NCBI GenBank assembly: GCA_016874035.1
Contig: VGVM01000022.1
Span: 1 to 39,070, forward strand
Length of the DNA stretch: 39,070 bases
Reading direction: 5' to 3'
Origin: Gemmatimonadota bacterium
GTDB taxonomy: Bacteria; Gemmatimonadota; Gemmatimonadetes; Gemmatimonadales; Gemmatimonadaceae
Shown one piece after another: positions 16,656-24,968 of this stretch. A program made the translations under genes and the position numbers. The number at the start of each line of letters is the position of its first letter. The stretch's first letter is position 1. The notes beneath the pieces were generated by a model. It did not search any database. It had not been told where the DNA came from and saw nothing but the letters and a program-made list of their open reading frames with translations.

Positions 16656-18806
16656 TTACGGAGTGACCGCGGGTGGTCGCGGCAGGCCCATTTCCTCGAG
16701 ACTCGGGAGGCGTCTCGTGCGATTGTACTGCCACCGGGCCTGGTTGAACTGGTCAATACGACGAATCCAGGTCTGTGCGGCGAGGTCGTAACGATTGATG
16801 ACGTTGTACATCCAGTACGGGCGGTTCTCCGCTTTCCAGCTGCGCTCATAGAGCTCGCGGCCCAACACGTAGCCGTCGCGCAGGTCCTGTGTCCGGCTGT
16901 TGATCTGGGAGGCGATCTCCGTCAGGTCATGCGTCGGGTTCGCGCCCTTGGCGACCGAGTCCAGCGCCGCCGCGTAGTGCTGGACGATTTCATCGGCGAA
17001 CTGGAACTTCATGCCGAGGAAGTCGATGCGCCGGGCGCCCATTTCGACCGCCTCGAGCGCGTCCAACTCCCGCAGCGAGGGGCGTGTGCCGTCGCGGCGC
17101 GGCTGCCTGGCCTGCGCGATCAGCACGAGCGCCGACTCGGCGAGGATTCGCACATCCCGGGTCACGCCGCGGAGTCGGGCGGCCATCGCCTGGCCTTCGC
17201 TTCCGAACGGATCCATCCAGTACAGCGGGTTCGTCGCATCACTGGGCCCGTTCTTCATCATCAGCGCGTGGGCCTGCGACAACTTCTGCTGCGCGGTGCT
17301 GATCTTCCCGCTGCCGTCACCGTGGAACTGCAACCCGAACGCCTCGGCGAACGCGGGGATGGACGTCTCGCCCGGCTGCCAGCTCGCGGCGGCGCCATAG
17401 AGCACACCGTACCACACCTGGTTGAAGATCCCCTCGCCGTCATCGTCCCAGTTGGTGTTCAACATTCCGGTGGCGCCGAGCCGCTGGCCATCGCGGACGA
17501 AGGCCTGGATGTTGCGCAGCGCGACATCGTTGTTGGGATAGACGCGGTTCCAGTTGTTTACGCCCGGCGCGACCCAGGTCTCGATCCCCGCATCCGTGAA
17601 CGGCTTGATGGAGCGTTCGAAGTTGCCGAACGACCAGTAGTTCCACGCGACGGCAATCATGTTCTTCGGGAGCGATCGTACGAGCTGCGGTGACTTCTCG
17701 GCGATGTCACCCCAGAAGAGGTACTGCTTGCCCGGCCTTCGGATCGCCGCCTCAATCTCGCGCAGGAACTCGATGTACACCTTCGAGAGCGAATCGCGCT
17801 GCACACGCTCCCGGGTCTGGCCGAGCCCGAGCTCGAAGGTCTCGTCCGCGCCGATGTGGACGAACTTCGACGGGAACACGGAGTCAATCTCGGCGAACCA
17901 CTGCTTGATCACCTCGATCGAGCCCGGCTGGCCAGGCGCGAGGACATGTCCGTGCGGCGTCTCGGCGAGCTGGCCGTAGATGTCGTACTTGAGCATGTGA
18001 TGGAGGTGTCCGAACGCCTCCTGCTCCGGCACGACCTCGATATGGTACCGCTTGGCGTAGGCCACCAACTCGCGCATCTCGTCCTGCGTGATGGTGCCAC
18101 CCGGCGGCGCCATCAACGGATGGGAGCGATACTCGAACGTGTGTTCGTAGTACGGCGAATAGAGGTTGAGCTTGTACGCGGCAAACGTGCGGATCTGCTT
18201 CTTCTGGTACTCAAGGGTCGGGATCGGGCCGCGGGAGAGGTCGTCCTGCATCCCGCGCCACCTCATGGCGGGCCAGTCGCGGATGGTCGCCGTGAAGACC
18301 TGCGGCGCGGCATTCTCGGTGCGGACCAACTGCTTGAACGTCTGGGCCCCGTAGAACAGTCCCTGCGCGCTGGCGCCGACGATCGTGGTGCCGTCCGCAG
18401 TGGCGATCAGCGCGTACCCTTCGGCGCGCTGCAGGGAGTCGAGGGCGAGCCCCGCGGCGCGAAGTGCCTGGGCGCCGACCGGCGACTCGGCTCGCGCAAG
18501 CGTGACCGCGTACGCGCCGGCCGGCGCGGCGTTCAGCACGGCCGCGCGGAGTCCGCGTTCGAGCAAGGTCGTGGCCAGGTCATTGGCGGTGAAGCGATCC
18601 TCTGCGTTGTTCGCACCCAGCACCGCGACGGCGCGAGGCATCGGGAGCAGCGCGCCAGCGCGCATCTCGCGTGGGGCGGGGATGACCTGGGGGCCGGCGC
18701 CGGCCGACTGGGCGCCGACATCGGAGATGGTGGCCGTGTGTGCGAGGGCGTGAGCGATCGCGATAGCGAGCAGCAGCCCTGGGCGGGCAGGCAGAGATCG
18801 GTGCAT
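16656..18806 (-). CDS. Secreted GH20 beta-N-acetylhexosaminidase
   Basis: The 716-residue exported enzyme should release terminal N-acetylglucosamine or N-acetylgalactosamine by substrate-assisted catalysis. A signal peptide (residues 1-32, ending VGAQS) is followed by the GH20b-like N-terminal domain (about 40-170) and the TIM barrel starting at MRWRGMQDDLSRGP. The catalytic pair is Asp321-Glu322 in HIGADETFELG. Further family features are YSPYYEHTFEYR, WNYWSFGNF and TNWDDDGEGIF. An extra C-terminal helical region runs to 716. The ATG at 18806 has no Shine-Dalgarno; TAAGAT lies 7 bases upstream. Together with the GH10-like hydrolase and the SusC/D pair it supports a lifestyle based on amino-sugar polymers such as chitin fragments or peptidoglycan. 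Confidence 0.92.
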   Translation of the reverse strand: MHRSLPARPGLLLAIAIAHALAHTATISDVGAQSAGAGPQVIPAPREMRAGALLPMPRAVAVLGANNAEDRFTANDLATTLLERGLRAAVLNAAPAGAYAVTLARAESPVGAQALRAAGLALDSLQRAEGYALIATADGTTIVGASAQGLFYGAQTFKQLVRTENAAPQVFTATIRDWPAMRWRGMQDDLSRGPIPTLEYQKKQIRTFAAYKLNLYSPYYEHTFEYRSHPLMAPPGGTITQDEMRELVAYAKRYHIEVVPEQEAFGHLHHMLKYDIYGQLAETPHGHVLAPGQPGSIEVIKQWFAEIDSVFPSKFVHIGADETFELGLGQTRERVQRDSLSKVYIEFLREIEAAIRRPGKQYLFWGDIAEKSPQLVRSLPKNMIAVAWNYWSFGNFERSIKPFTDAGIETWVAPGVNNWNRVYPNNDVALRNIQAFVRDGQRLGATGMLNTNWDDDGEGIFNQVWYGVLYGAAASWQPGETSIPAFAEAFGLQFHGDGSGKISTAQQKLSQAHALMMKNGPSDATNPLYWMDPFGSEGQAMAARLRGVTRDVRILAESALVLIAQARQPRRDGTRPSLRELDALEAVEMGARRIDFLGMKFQFADEIVQHYAAALDSVAKGANPTHDLTEIASQINSRTQDLRDGYVLGRELYERSWKAENRPYWMYNVINRYDLAAQTWIRRIDQFNQARWQYNRTRRLPSLEEMGLPRPPAVTP

Positions 18807-18813
18807 GGAGGGA

Positions 18814-18819
18814 ATCTTA
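18814..18819 (-). promoter_or_regulatory. Candidate -10 box (TAAGAT), GH20 hexosaminidase
   Basis: On the minus strand TAAGAT ends 7 bases before ATG 18806. The bases between are TCCCTCC, the opposite of a Shine-Dalgarno, so initiation on a leaderless mRNA is a reasonable reading. Confidence 0.45.
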
Positions 18820-18889
18820 GCCGTAGCCCAGCGAGCCAGTGGCGCGTTAGTATCTGTTCGAGCCCACCCCTGCCTGGAGTACTCGCGTC

Positions 18890-20212
18890 ATGCTGAAGTT
18901 GTTTCGTATCGTCGGCGTCGCAATCACGCTTGCGGCGCCCTCACTCGCGGCACAGTCACTGGTCCTGCCGCCGGCCCCTGAAGACGACCCGGTCCGCACG
19001 CTGGTCGGTCGCCTGGACCTCGAGCGCTACAAGGCGACGGTAAAAGGACTCACGCAGTTTGGGGACCGCCGGCAAGGCACCAAGCGAAATCGGGACGCGC
19101 TCGACTGGATCGAAGCGCAACTGAAGAGTTACGGTTGCACGAATACCGAGCGGGTCACGTACACGTATCCTGCGGCTGCGGCGGCCGGCCGCGGGGGCGG
19201 CGGCGCTGCCGCCGGTGGCGGCCGAGGGGCCGGTGGAGCTGCCGCCGGAGCGGCTGGCGGTGGTGGCCGGGGTGCCGGTGGAGCCGGTGGCGGCCGCGGT
19301 GCCGCGGCGGGCCCACCCGCAGACACACTCCCGCTGGGCGGTGTTCAGGCCGGCGGCTGGCGGTTCCGGGGGACTCGCGGGCGCACGGGCGTCAACAACG
19401 ATTCGCTGCAGCAGGCGGACCTCCGGCTGCGCGCGTTGAACGCGGAGCCCGCGACCAACGGCGAACGTCAGAGCGTGTTCTGCACGAAGGTTGGCAGCAC
19501 CCGCCCGGACGAGATGTACATCCTGGGCGCGCATATGGATGGCCATGGATGGGGCGAAGCGGCCAATGACGACGGCTCGGGAACGGCACTGGTGATGGAA
19601 ATCGCCAGGGTGCTCAGCAGCCCAGAGGTGCAGACCGAACGCTCGATCCGCTTCGCGCTCTGGAACAACGAGGAGACGGGGCTGAACGGGGCACAGGCGT
19701 ATGTGGACCAGCGTGCGGCGCTGCAGGGCATCGAGAATCCCGCGGGGTCGGGCCGATATCCGGAGCCCAAGTGGGTTGCGATGATCCAGCATGACATGAT
19801 GATGTTCGATCACGGGATGCCGGGCCCCGACGGCAAGCCCGCGAAAGAGCAGCGGCGCGAGGCGGACGTAAACATCGAGTTTGCGATCACGTCAAAGTTC
19901 GCGGACCCGGCAATGAAGCTCGCGTTCCTGTTCCGGCAGGCGAATGAGCGCTACGCCACTGATTACCCGGCAGCTGTCGGGCCGTACATGACCAACACGG
20001 ATTCGCGCCCGTTCCAGGACCTGATCCCGGCGATCAGCTTGCGCGAGAACGAACGCGGGATGCACACGGGCTCGGGTTGGAACCCGCACTGGCATCAGGT
20101 GACGGACGTGTTCTCGACATTCAGCGACAAGGATTTCCGGCTGGGGCTGAACGCGACGCAGACCACGCTGGGCGCGGTTGGGGTGCTGGCGGGGGCGACG
20201 ATCAGGAAGTAG
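18890..20212 (+). CDS. Secreted M28-family zinc aminopeptidase
   Basis: The 440-residue exported peptidase has a signal peptide (MLKLFRIVGVAITLAAPSLAAQ) and an M28 domain. Metal ligands visible are His215 and Asp217 in GAHMDGHG, the bridging Asp in NDDGSG (about 227), the NNEET glutamates, QHDMM and a late NPHWHQVTD histidine, so a two-zinc centre should be complete. It should remove amino acids from peptides in the periplasm or outside. Residues 95-142 are an unusual Gly/Ala/Arg-only stretch inserted before the catalytic core. GGAG lies upstream of the ATG. It is divergent from the GH20 gene and convergent with the M16 pair, with a hairpin between. Confidence 0.9.
   Translation: MLKLFRIVGVAITLAAPSLAAQSLVLPPAPEDDPVRTLVGRLDLERYKATVKGLTQFGDRRQGTKRNRDALDWIEAQLKSYGCTNTERVTYTYPAAAAAGRGGGGAAAGGGRGAGGAAAGAAGGGGRGAGGAGGGRGAAAGPPADTLPLGGVQAGGWRFRGTRGRTGVNNDSLQQADLRLRALNAEPATNGERQSVFCTKVGSTRPDEMYILGAHMDGHGWGEAANDDGSGTALVMEIARVLSSPEVQTERSIRFALWNNEETGLNGAQAYVDQRAALQGIENPAGSGRYPEPKWVAMIQHDMMMFDHGMPGPDGKPAKEQRREADVNIEFAITSKFADPAMKLAFLFRQANERYATDYPAAVGPYMTNTDSRPFQDLIPAISLRENERGMHTGSGWNPHWHQVTDVFSTFSDKDFRLGLNATQTTLGAVGVLAGATIRK
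19172..19315 (+). repeat. Low-complexity Gly/Ala/Arg-coding tract inside the M28 gene
   Basis: Forty-eight codons encode only Ala, Gly and Arg, with a final Gly-Pro boundary. The DNA is an irregular run of GGC, GCC and CGG-type triplets with no fixed period. It adds a flexible loop before the metal-binding core and may vary in length between strains through slippage. Confidence 0.85.
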
Positions 20213-20237
20213 CCGGCCGCAAACGCAGGCGCACAAT

Positions 20238-20274
20238 ACACGGCGGGCCCGGAGTCACTCCGGGCCCGCCGTGT
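20238..20274. terminator. Hairpin between the convergent M28 and M16 genes
   Basis: ACACGGCGGGCCCGGAGT (20238-20255) pairs perfectly with the inverse arm at 20257-20274. The stem is strong in both directions and lies 26 bases after the M28 stop and 22 bases after the M16 stop. There is no long U tract, so it may act as a bidirectional terminator or an RNA 3'-end stabiliser. Confidence 0.75.
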
Positions 20275-20295
20275 GCACTCTGGACCGTGTCGGCC

Positions 20296-21771
20296 CTACG
20301 GCACGACGCGGCGCTGACCCTCGGTGTTGTACACATCGAGTTCGCCGAACTTCTTGAGGATCGCCTCGACCTTCTTTCCGTCACCGACCGCCACGATCTG
20401 CACTCGAGACGGATCGAGGTACTTCCTTGCCATCGCCTGCACCTGCGCGGCGCTGACGCCCATCACGCGATCCGGGTACTTGTCCCAATAGTTGGCGGGC
20501 AGCTTGTAGATCCAGCTGGTGACGTAGTAGGAGAGGATTTGTTGCGGACTCTCAAGGGAAAGCGCGAAGCTCGCCACGAGCGACCGCTTCTTGTCCGCGA
20601 GTTCCTTTGCCGGCACCGTGATATCGCGGATCTGGCGGAGCTCGTCCATCAGGTCCGTGAGTGCCGGTTCAGTGACTTCGGAACGCACGTCGGTTGAGGC
20701 CGACCAGGTTCCCCTGAAGCGTCCCGCTGACATGCCGGAGTATGCGCCGTAGGTGTAGCCCTTCTCTTCACGCAGGTGCGTAAAGAGGCGCCCGGTCGGA
20801 CCAGCGCCGACCACTGCGTTCATCAGCTGCAGGGCGTCGTAGTCGGGATTCGTGCGCTCGATCGCCTGTGCACCGACGATCAAGTTGGTCTGCACGGAGT
20901 TCGGCCGGTCCACGAGGAATACCTTGGCCGAGTTCACCGCAGCCGGGTCCGTGGCCTTCGGCGCGGCGGCGCCGGCCTTCTGCCAACCGCCGAGGTGCGA
21001 CTGGACCATGCGCTGGGCGTCGGCCAGCGAGATGTCACCCGCGATCGCGATCACGGCGTTGTCGGGGACAAACCGGGTGCGATGCCACTCAACCATCTGG
21101 TCGCGTGTGATCCCGTTCAGGTCGGCAGCGGTCATGGAAATCCGGCCCGATGGGTGGTCGCCGTTGATGATCTTGGACCACAGCTCCTGCGCGAGGAAGC
21201 CGGGTATGGAGCGCTGCTGCGCCAGCTGGGCTCCGGAGCGCTGCTTGTACTTCGTGAACTCCTCGGCGGGGAACGACGGGTGTAAGAGCATGTCGGCGGC
21301 GAGCCCCATGACCTTGTCCACATGTTCCGTAAGCGCGAAGCCACTGACGGTTGCGTCGAGTGACGCCATGCCGGTCGCAATGCCCGCCGATGCCGCCATT
21401 GTCTCGAGTTGCTCGGAGATCTGCAGCGTGGTGCGCGATGTCGTGCCTTCACGCATCATCGCCGCGCCGACGGAGGCGAGGCCGGCGCGACCTTGCGGGT
21501 CGAAGTACCCGCCGGCGCCCGGGATCAGCAGCTGGAAACTCACCTGAGGCGTCCGGCGGTCTTCCAGCACGATCAGGTGGAGACCGTTGGCGAGTGTCGC
21601 TTCCTTAGGACGCGGCAGTTTCACCGAAAGGACCTTCTCCGACACCGGCGCCTTGCCCTTCATCACGACGGCCTGGGTCGTCGGTGGCGCCTGCTGGGCG
21701 CCGGCGCGTGCGGTCATGGCGCTGGTGACAGCCACGACGAGCGCGGTCGCTGCGAAGTGTTGGGTACGCAT
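20296..21771 (-). CDS. M16-family peptidase homologue, non-catalytic subunit
   Basis: The 491-residue exported protein has a signal peptide (ending RAGAQQ) and the two-half fold of M16 (pitrilysin/processing peptidase) proteins, with the C-terminal active-site-like Arg/Tyr segment LREEKGYTYGAYSG. The zinc motif HxxEH is absent: where it should stand, the sequence reads ASVGAAMMREGT. It is therefore the inactive partner of the upstream active M16 protein, with which it probably forms a heterodimer in the periplasm. The start codon overlaps the stop of the active subunit gene by one base (TAATG), which favours equal synthesis. Such active/inactive pairs are established for bacterial M16B proteins. 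Confidence 0.9.
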   Translation of the reverse strand: MRTQHFAATALVVAVTSAMTARAGAQQAPPTTQAVVMKGKAPVSEKVLSVKLPRPKEATLANGLHLIVLEDRRTPQVSFQLLIPGAGGYFDPQGRAGLASVGAAMMREGTTSRTTLQISEQLETMAASAGIATGMASLDATVSGFALTEHVDKVMGLAADMLLHPSFPAEEFTKYKQRSGAQLAQQRSIPGFLAQELWSKIINGDHPSGRISMTAADLNGITRDQMVEWHRTRFVPDNAVIAIAGDISLADAQRMVQSHLGGWQKAGAAAPKATDPAAVNSAKVFLVDRPNSVQTNLIVGAQAIERTNPDYDALQLMNAVVGAGPTGRLFTHLREEKGYTYGAYSGMSAGRFRGTWSASTDVRSEVTEPALTDLMDELRQIRDITVPAKELADKKRSLVASFALSLESPQQILSYYVTSWIYKLPANYWDKYPDRVMGVSAAQVQAMARKYLDPSRVQIVAVGDGKKVEAILKKFGELDVYNTEGQRRVVP

Positions 21772-23147
21772 TACGGATTCCCTCCGCGACCGGCGGCGGC
21801 CTTGGGCGTGGTGACAACGACGGAACGATTCTCCTTCGTGAGGTACTGCCTTGCGACCCGCTGGACATCGGCGGCGGTCACCGCCGCAATGCGCTCAGCG
21901 CTGGTGTTGATGCGCGCCGGGTCATCATAGAAGAGGGCGTACTGGGACAGCAGGATCGCCCGTTGCAGCGAACTCTGCATCCGGCCAACCAACGCTCGAC
22001 GCGCGGACGAGCGGGCCTTCTCGATTTCCCAATCCGCCGGCGCCTGCTGCTGGATCCTCTCGATCTCGGCGTAGGCCGCGGCTTCCGCGGCGGCCGCCGC
22101 CTTGCCAGGTGCGACGGTGATCGAGAGGCGGAACAGGCCCGGGCCACGGCTTTCGCCCTTGGAGGTGTTGATACCGGCGGCGAGCTGCTGCCGATTCACC
22201 ACGGCGTCATAGAGGCGCGAACTCCGCCCGCCTCCGAGAATGCTCGCGAGCACAGTCAAGGCATCCTCGTCCCGAGAATCGGACGGGGGAACGACCCACG
22301 ACGCATCCACGCGCGTGAGTCGTGCGAGGGCGTCCTCCAAGGTGAGGCGCTTCTCGGCAGTCCCGGGCGGTTCGACAAGCGACACCGCGGGCGGCGGCGG
22401 CTGTGACGGAATCGGCTCGAAGTACTTTCGCGCCTTGGCGAGCACATCCGCTGTCTTCACGGCGCCAACGATGGCCATGACCGCGTTGTTCGGGGCGTAG
22501 TACGTCTTGAAGAAGTCCGCAACATCCTCGACTGACGCGGCGGAGAGATCCGCCATCGAACCGATGACCGAGTGTTGATACCCGAAGCTGGTGTAGGCAA
22601 GCGAATCGACCACCTCGAACGTGCGGCCGTACGCCTGGTTGTCGATGCCAAGACGACGTTCCTCCTGCACCGCATTGATCTGGTTGGCGAGGTTTTCCTT
22701 GTTGATCACCAGGGAGCGCATCCGGTCGGCTTCGAGGAACAGGCCAAGATCGAGCTGGTTGGCCGGGAGCGTCTCGTAGTAGAGCGTCCGGTCCTTGTTG
22801 GTGGTGCCGTTCATGTCACCACCGTTATTGAACACCAGCGTGAAATGCTCACCCGGGCCGACGTTCTCCGAGCCCTTGAACATCATGTGCTCGAAGAGGT
22901 GCGCGAAGCCGGTGCGTCCGCGTCGCTCATCGCGCGAGCCGGCGTTGTAGCTGATGGCGATCGAGTACACGGGCGCGGATTGGTCCTCCGCCACGATGAC
23001 CCGCAGGCCGTTCTTAAGCCGCGTGTCCGTGTAGGTGATCTTGCGCACCTGTGCTTCCAGACCGCGGCTCGGTGTCCCAAAGGCAACGACCGCTACGCCT
23101 GCAATTGCCGCGAGTGCCCGCACGTGCGGGCGTGGGCGAAACAGCAT
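21771..23147 (-). CDS. M16-family zinc peptidase, catalytic subunit
   Basis: This is a 458-residue exported metallopeptidase. The inverted zinc motif HxxEH is present as HLFEH (His83-Glu86-His87), followed by NNGGDMNGTTNKDRTLYYETLP and the distal Glu in NAVQEERRLG, all typical of M16B enzymes. It should degrade oligopeptides within a closed chamber formed with the downstream non-catalytic subunit. The ATG at 23147 is chosen because a hydrophobic signal follows at once and AGGGAG stands just before it; the frame is open 117 bases further up but adds residues without family character. The two M16 genes form an operon ending at the hairpin 20238-20274. Confidence 0.93.
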   Translation of the reverse strand: MLFRPRPHVRALAAIAGVAVVAFGTPSRGLEAQVRKITYTDTRLKNGLRVIVAEDQSAPVYSIAISYNAGSRDERRGRTGFAHLFEHMMFKGSENVGPGEHFTLVFNNGGDMNGTTNKDRTLYYETLPANQLDLGLFLEADRMRSLVINKENLANQINAVQEERRLGIDNQAYGRTFEVVDSLAYTSFGYQHSVIGSMADLSAASVEDVADFFKTYYAPNNAVMAIVGAVKTADVLAKARKYFEPIPSQPPPPAVSLVEPPGTAEKRLTLEDALARLTRVDASWVVPPSDSRDEDALTVLASILGGGRSSRLYDAVVNRQQLAAGINTSKGESRGPGLFRLSITVAPGKAAAAAEAAAYAEIERIQQQAPADWEIEKARSSARRALVGRMQSSLQRAILLSQYALFYDDPARINTSAERIAAVTAADVQRVARQYLTKENRSVVVTTPKAAAGRGGNP

Positions 23148-23326
23148 GTCTCCCTTCAGGCAGGGTTCCCGACGAACCGAGGACGGGTGGGGGCGCCCCG
23201 GGGGTGTCATATCATCGAGGTTAGGGCCGCATTGCGCAACCCCGGTTGCAGGAGCGTCGCGCATCGGAAGGCCACGAGCGGGAGATGAGTCGGCAGGCCG
23301 TGGTACGCATCACGGCGGACGGCTCG

Positions 23327-23332
23327 TAAGAT
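23327..23332 (+). promoter_or_regulatory. Candidate -10 box (TAAGAT), YdeI/nitrilase operon
   Basis: TAAGAT ends 10 bases before ATG 23343, giving at most a leader of a few bases. It is the same hexamer as before the GH20 gene. No -35 is obvious. Confidence 0.35.
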
Positions 23333-23342
23333 TCAGGGCAGC

Positions 23343-23948
23343 ATGGAGATCACGACGACGCTGTACGTCCACACGCGCCCCGCGTGGCGTGCGTGGCTCC
23401 AGAAGCACCACGCACGGAAGTCCGAGATCTGGCTGGTGTATTACAAGGCGGCGAGCGGAAAACCGCGGATCCCGTACGGCGAAGCGGTTGAGGAGGCACT
23501 GTGTTTCGGGTGGATTGACTCGATCGTGAAGACGCTCGACGAGCACCGCTTTGCGCAGCGCTTCACGCCTCGACAGCCCGGCAGCAACTGGTCAACGCCG
23601 AACCTCGATCGCGTCAAGCGCCTGATCGCGGCGGGCCAGATGACTCCCGCCGGCGGGGTGCACATCCCGGGCGCGCGCGCAGCCAAGGCATTCCATGTCA
23701 AGCACCGCCGTCGTACGACGACCACGACCGTCGCGCTGAAGGACCTCGCGGCCGCCATCGCAAGGAGCGCGAAGGCCGCGATATTCTGGAAGACACTCGC
23801 GCCCGGATACCGGCGCTTGTACGTTCGCGTGGTCATTGAGTGCAAGCGTCCGGAGACGCGCGCGAAGCGCGTGATCACGATGGTTGACCGCCTTTCTCGC
23901 GGAGCGAAACACCCGATGGGACCCGTCGCCGGATACCCGCGCACATGA
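23343..23948 (+). CDS. YdeI/OmpD-associated family protein
   Basis: A 201-residue cytoplasmic protein recognised by the family pattern of a Tyr/Phe-rich start, AWLQKHHARKSEIWLVYYK, YGEAVEEALCFGWIDS and FTPRQPGSNWST, followed by a basic C-terminal region with a helical KDLAAAIARSAKAAIFWKTLAP segment. Members are annotated as YdeI/OmpD-associated or bacteriocin-protection proteins; their biochemical role is not established. The gene overlaps the nitrilase gene by four bases (ATGA), so the two are an operon. Confidence 0.85.
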   Translation: MEITTTLYVHTRPAWRAWLQKHHARKSEIWLVYYKAASGKPRIPYGEAVEEALCFGWIDSIVKTLDEHRFAQRFTPRQPGSNWSTPNLDRVKRLIAAGQMTPAGGVHIPGARAAKAFHVKHRRRTTTTTVALKDLAAAIARSAKAAIFWKTLAPGYRRLYVRVVIECKRPETRAKRVITMVDRLSRGAKHPMGPVAGYPRT

Positions 23949-24946
23949 GTTCCACCCGATCGCCGGACCTGCTCACGGTCGCGATCGCCCAGATTGCGCC
24001 GGTCTGGCTCGATCGCGAACGCACGCTGCGCAAGGTGGAGCGCTGGGTCGGCCGGGCAGCCGATCGAGGCGCGCGCCTCGTCGCGTTCGGTGAGGCACTG
24101 GTGCCGGGCTACCCTTGGTGGATCGAGCATACAGACGGCGCGCGGTTCAACTCGCCGCTCCAGAAGACGCTGCACGCGCACTATCTCGACCAGGCGGTGG
24201 ACGCGGATCGCGGCGACCTCAACCCGCTCTGTGCGCTCGCGCGACGGCGCAAGATCGCGATCGTGCTCGGCACCATTGAACGTCCGCGCGATCGCGGTGG
24301 GCACAGCGTGTACTGTTCGCTGATGTACGTCAGCGCGGCGGGGCGGATCGAGAGCGTCCACCGGAAGCTGATGCCGACGTACGAGGAGCGACTCTCGTGG
24401 TCGCCGGGCGACGGGCATGGGTTGGTCACACATCCGCTCGGCGCCTTCACGCTCGGCAGGCTGAACTGCTGGGAAAACTGGATGCCGCTGGCGCGCACGG
24501 CGCTGTATGCGCAGGGCGAAGACCTGCATGTCGCCTCCTGGCCGGGGAGTGACTACAACACGCGCGATATCACGCGGTTTGCCGCGCGCGAAGGACGGAG
24601 CTACGTGCTTGCGGCTTCAACCCTCATGCGGCGGCGTGATGTTCCCGCCTCGGTGCCTCACGCTGCGGCCGTGCGGCGAGCCATACCGGCGATGTCCGCC
24701 AACGGGGGTTCCGGGATCGCTGGCCCCGACGGCGAGTGGATCGTTCCGCCGGTCACGGGGCGGGAGGCACTGATCGTGCGCACGATCGACCATCGGCGCG
24801 TGCGAGAGGAGCGACAGAACTTCGACGCGGCCGGCCACTATGGCCGTCCCGATGTCACGCAGCTGACGGTGGACCGCACACGGCAGCGGGTGGCGACCTT
24901 CATTGACCAGGGCAGGAAGCGCCGAACCCCGAAGACGCGCCACTAG
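23945..24946 (+). CDS. Nitrilase/carbon-nitrogen hydrolase family protein
   Basis: A 333-residue cytoplasmic hydrolase with the complete Glu-Lys-Cys triad of the family: Glu50 in FGEALVPGYPWW, Lys141 in HRKLMPTYEER and Cys175 in GRLNCWENWMPL. The PGYPWW and NCWENWMPLAR contexts are those of true nitrilases and cyanide hydratases, which convert nitriles to carboxylic acids and ammonia, rather than of amidases or NAD synthetase domains. The substrate is not readable. It starts inside the stop of the YdeI-like gene (ATGA) and so is translationally coupled to it. It converges on the LIC_10091-like gene with 22 bases between stops. Confidence 0.9.
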   Translation: MSSTRSPDLLTVAIAQIAPVWLDRERTLRKVERWVGRAADRGARLVAFGEALVPGYPWWIEHTDGARFNSPLQKTLHAHYLDQAVDADRGDLNPLCALARRRKIAIVLGTIERPRDRGGHSVYCSLMYVSAAGRIESVHRKLMPTYEERLSWSPGDGHGLVTHPLGAFTLGRLNCWENWMPLARTALYAQGEDLHVASWPGSDYNTRDITRFAAREGRSYVLAASTLMRRRDVPASVPHAAAVRRAIPAMSANGGSGIAGPDGEWIVPPVTGREALIVRTIDHRRVREERQNFDAAGHYGRPDVTQLTVDRTRQRVATFIDQGRKRRTPKTRH

Positions 24947-24968
24947 GACGCAGTCGCCGGCAGCGGGC

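Noticed and set aside
20296-23147. M16 pair as a novel system because one copy lacks HxxEH
   Set aside because: Active/inactive M16B pairs encoded side by side are already well known in bacteria.
3843-24946. glnN, amidase, cyanophycinase-like and nitrilase genes as one nitrogen-scavenging cluster
   Set aside because: They are spread over 20 kb on both strands with unrelated genes between, so only the amidase/cyanophycinase pair is supported as a unit.
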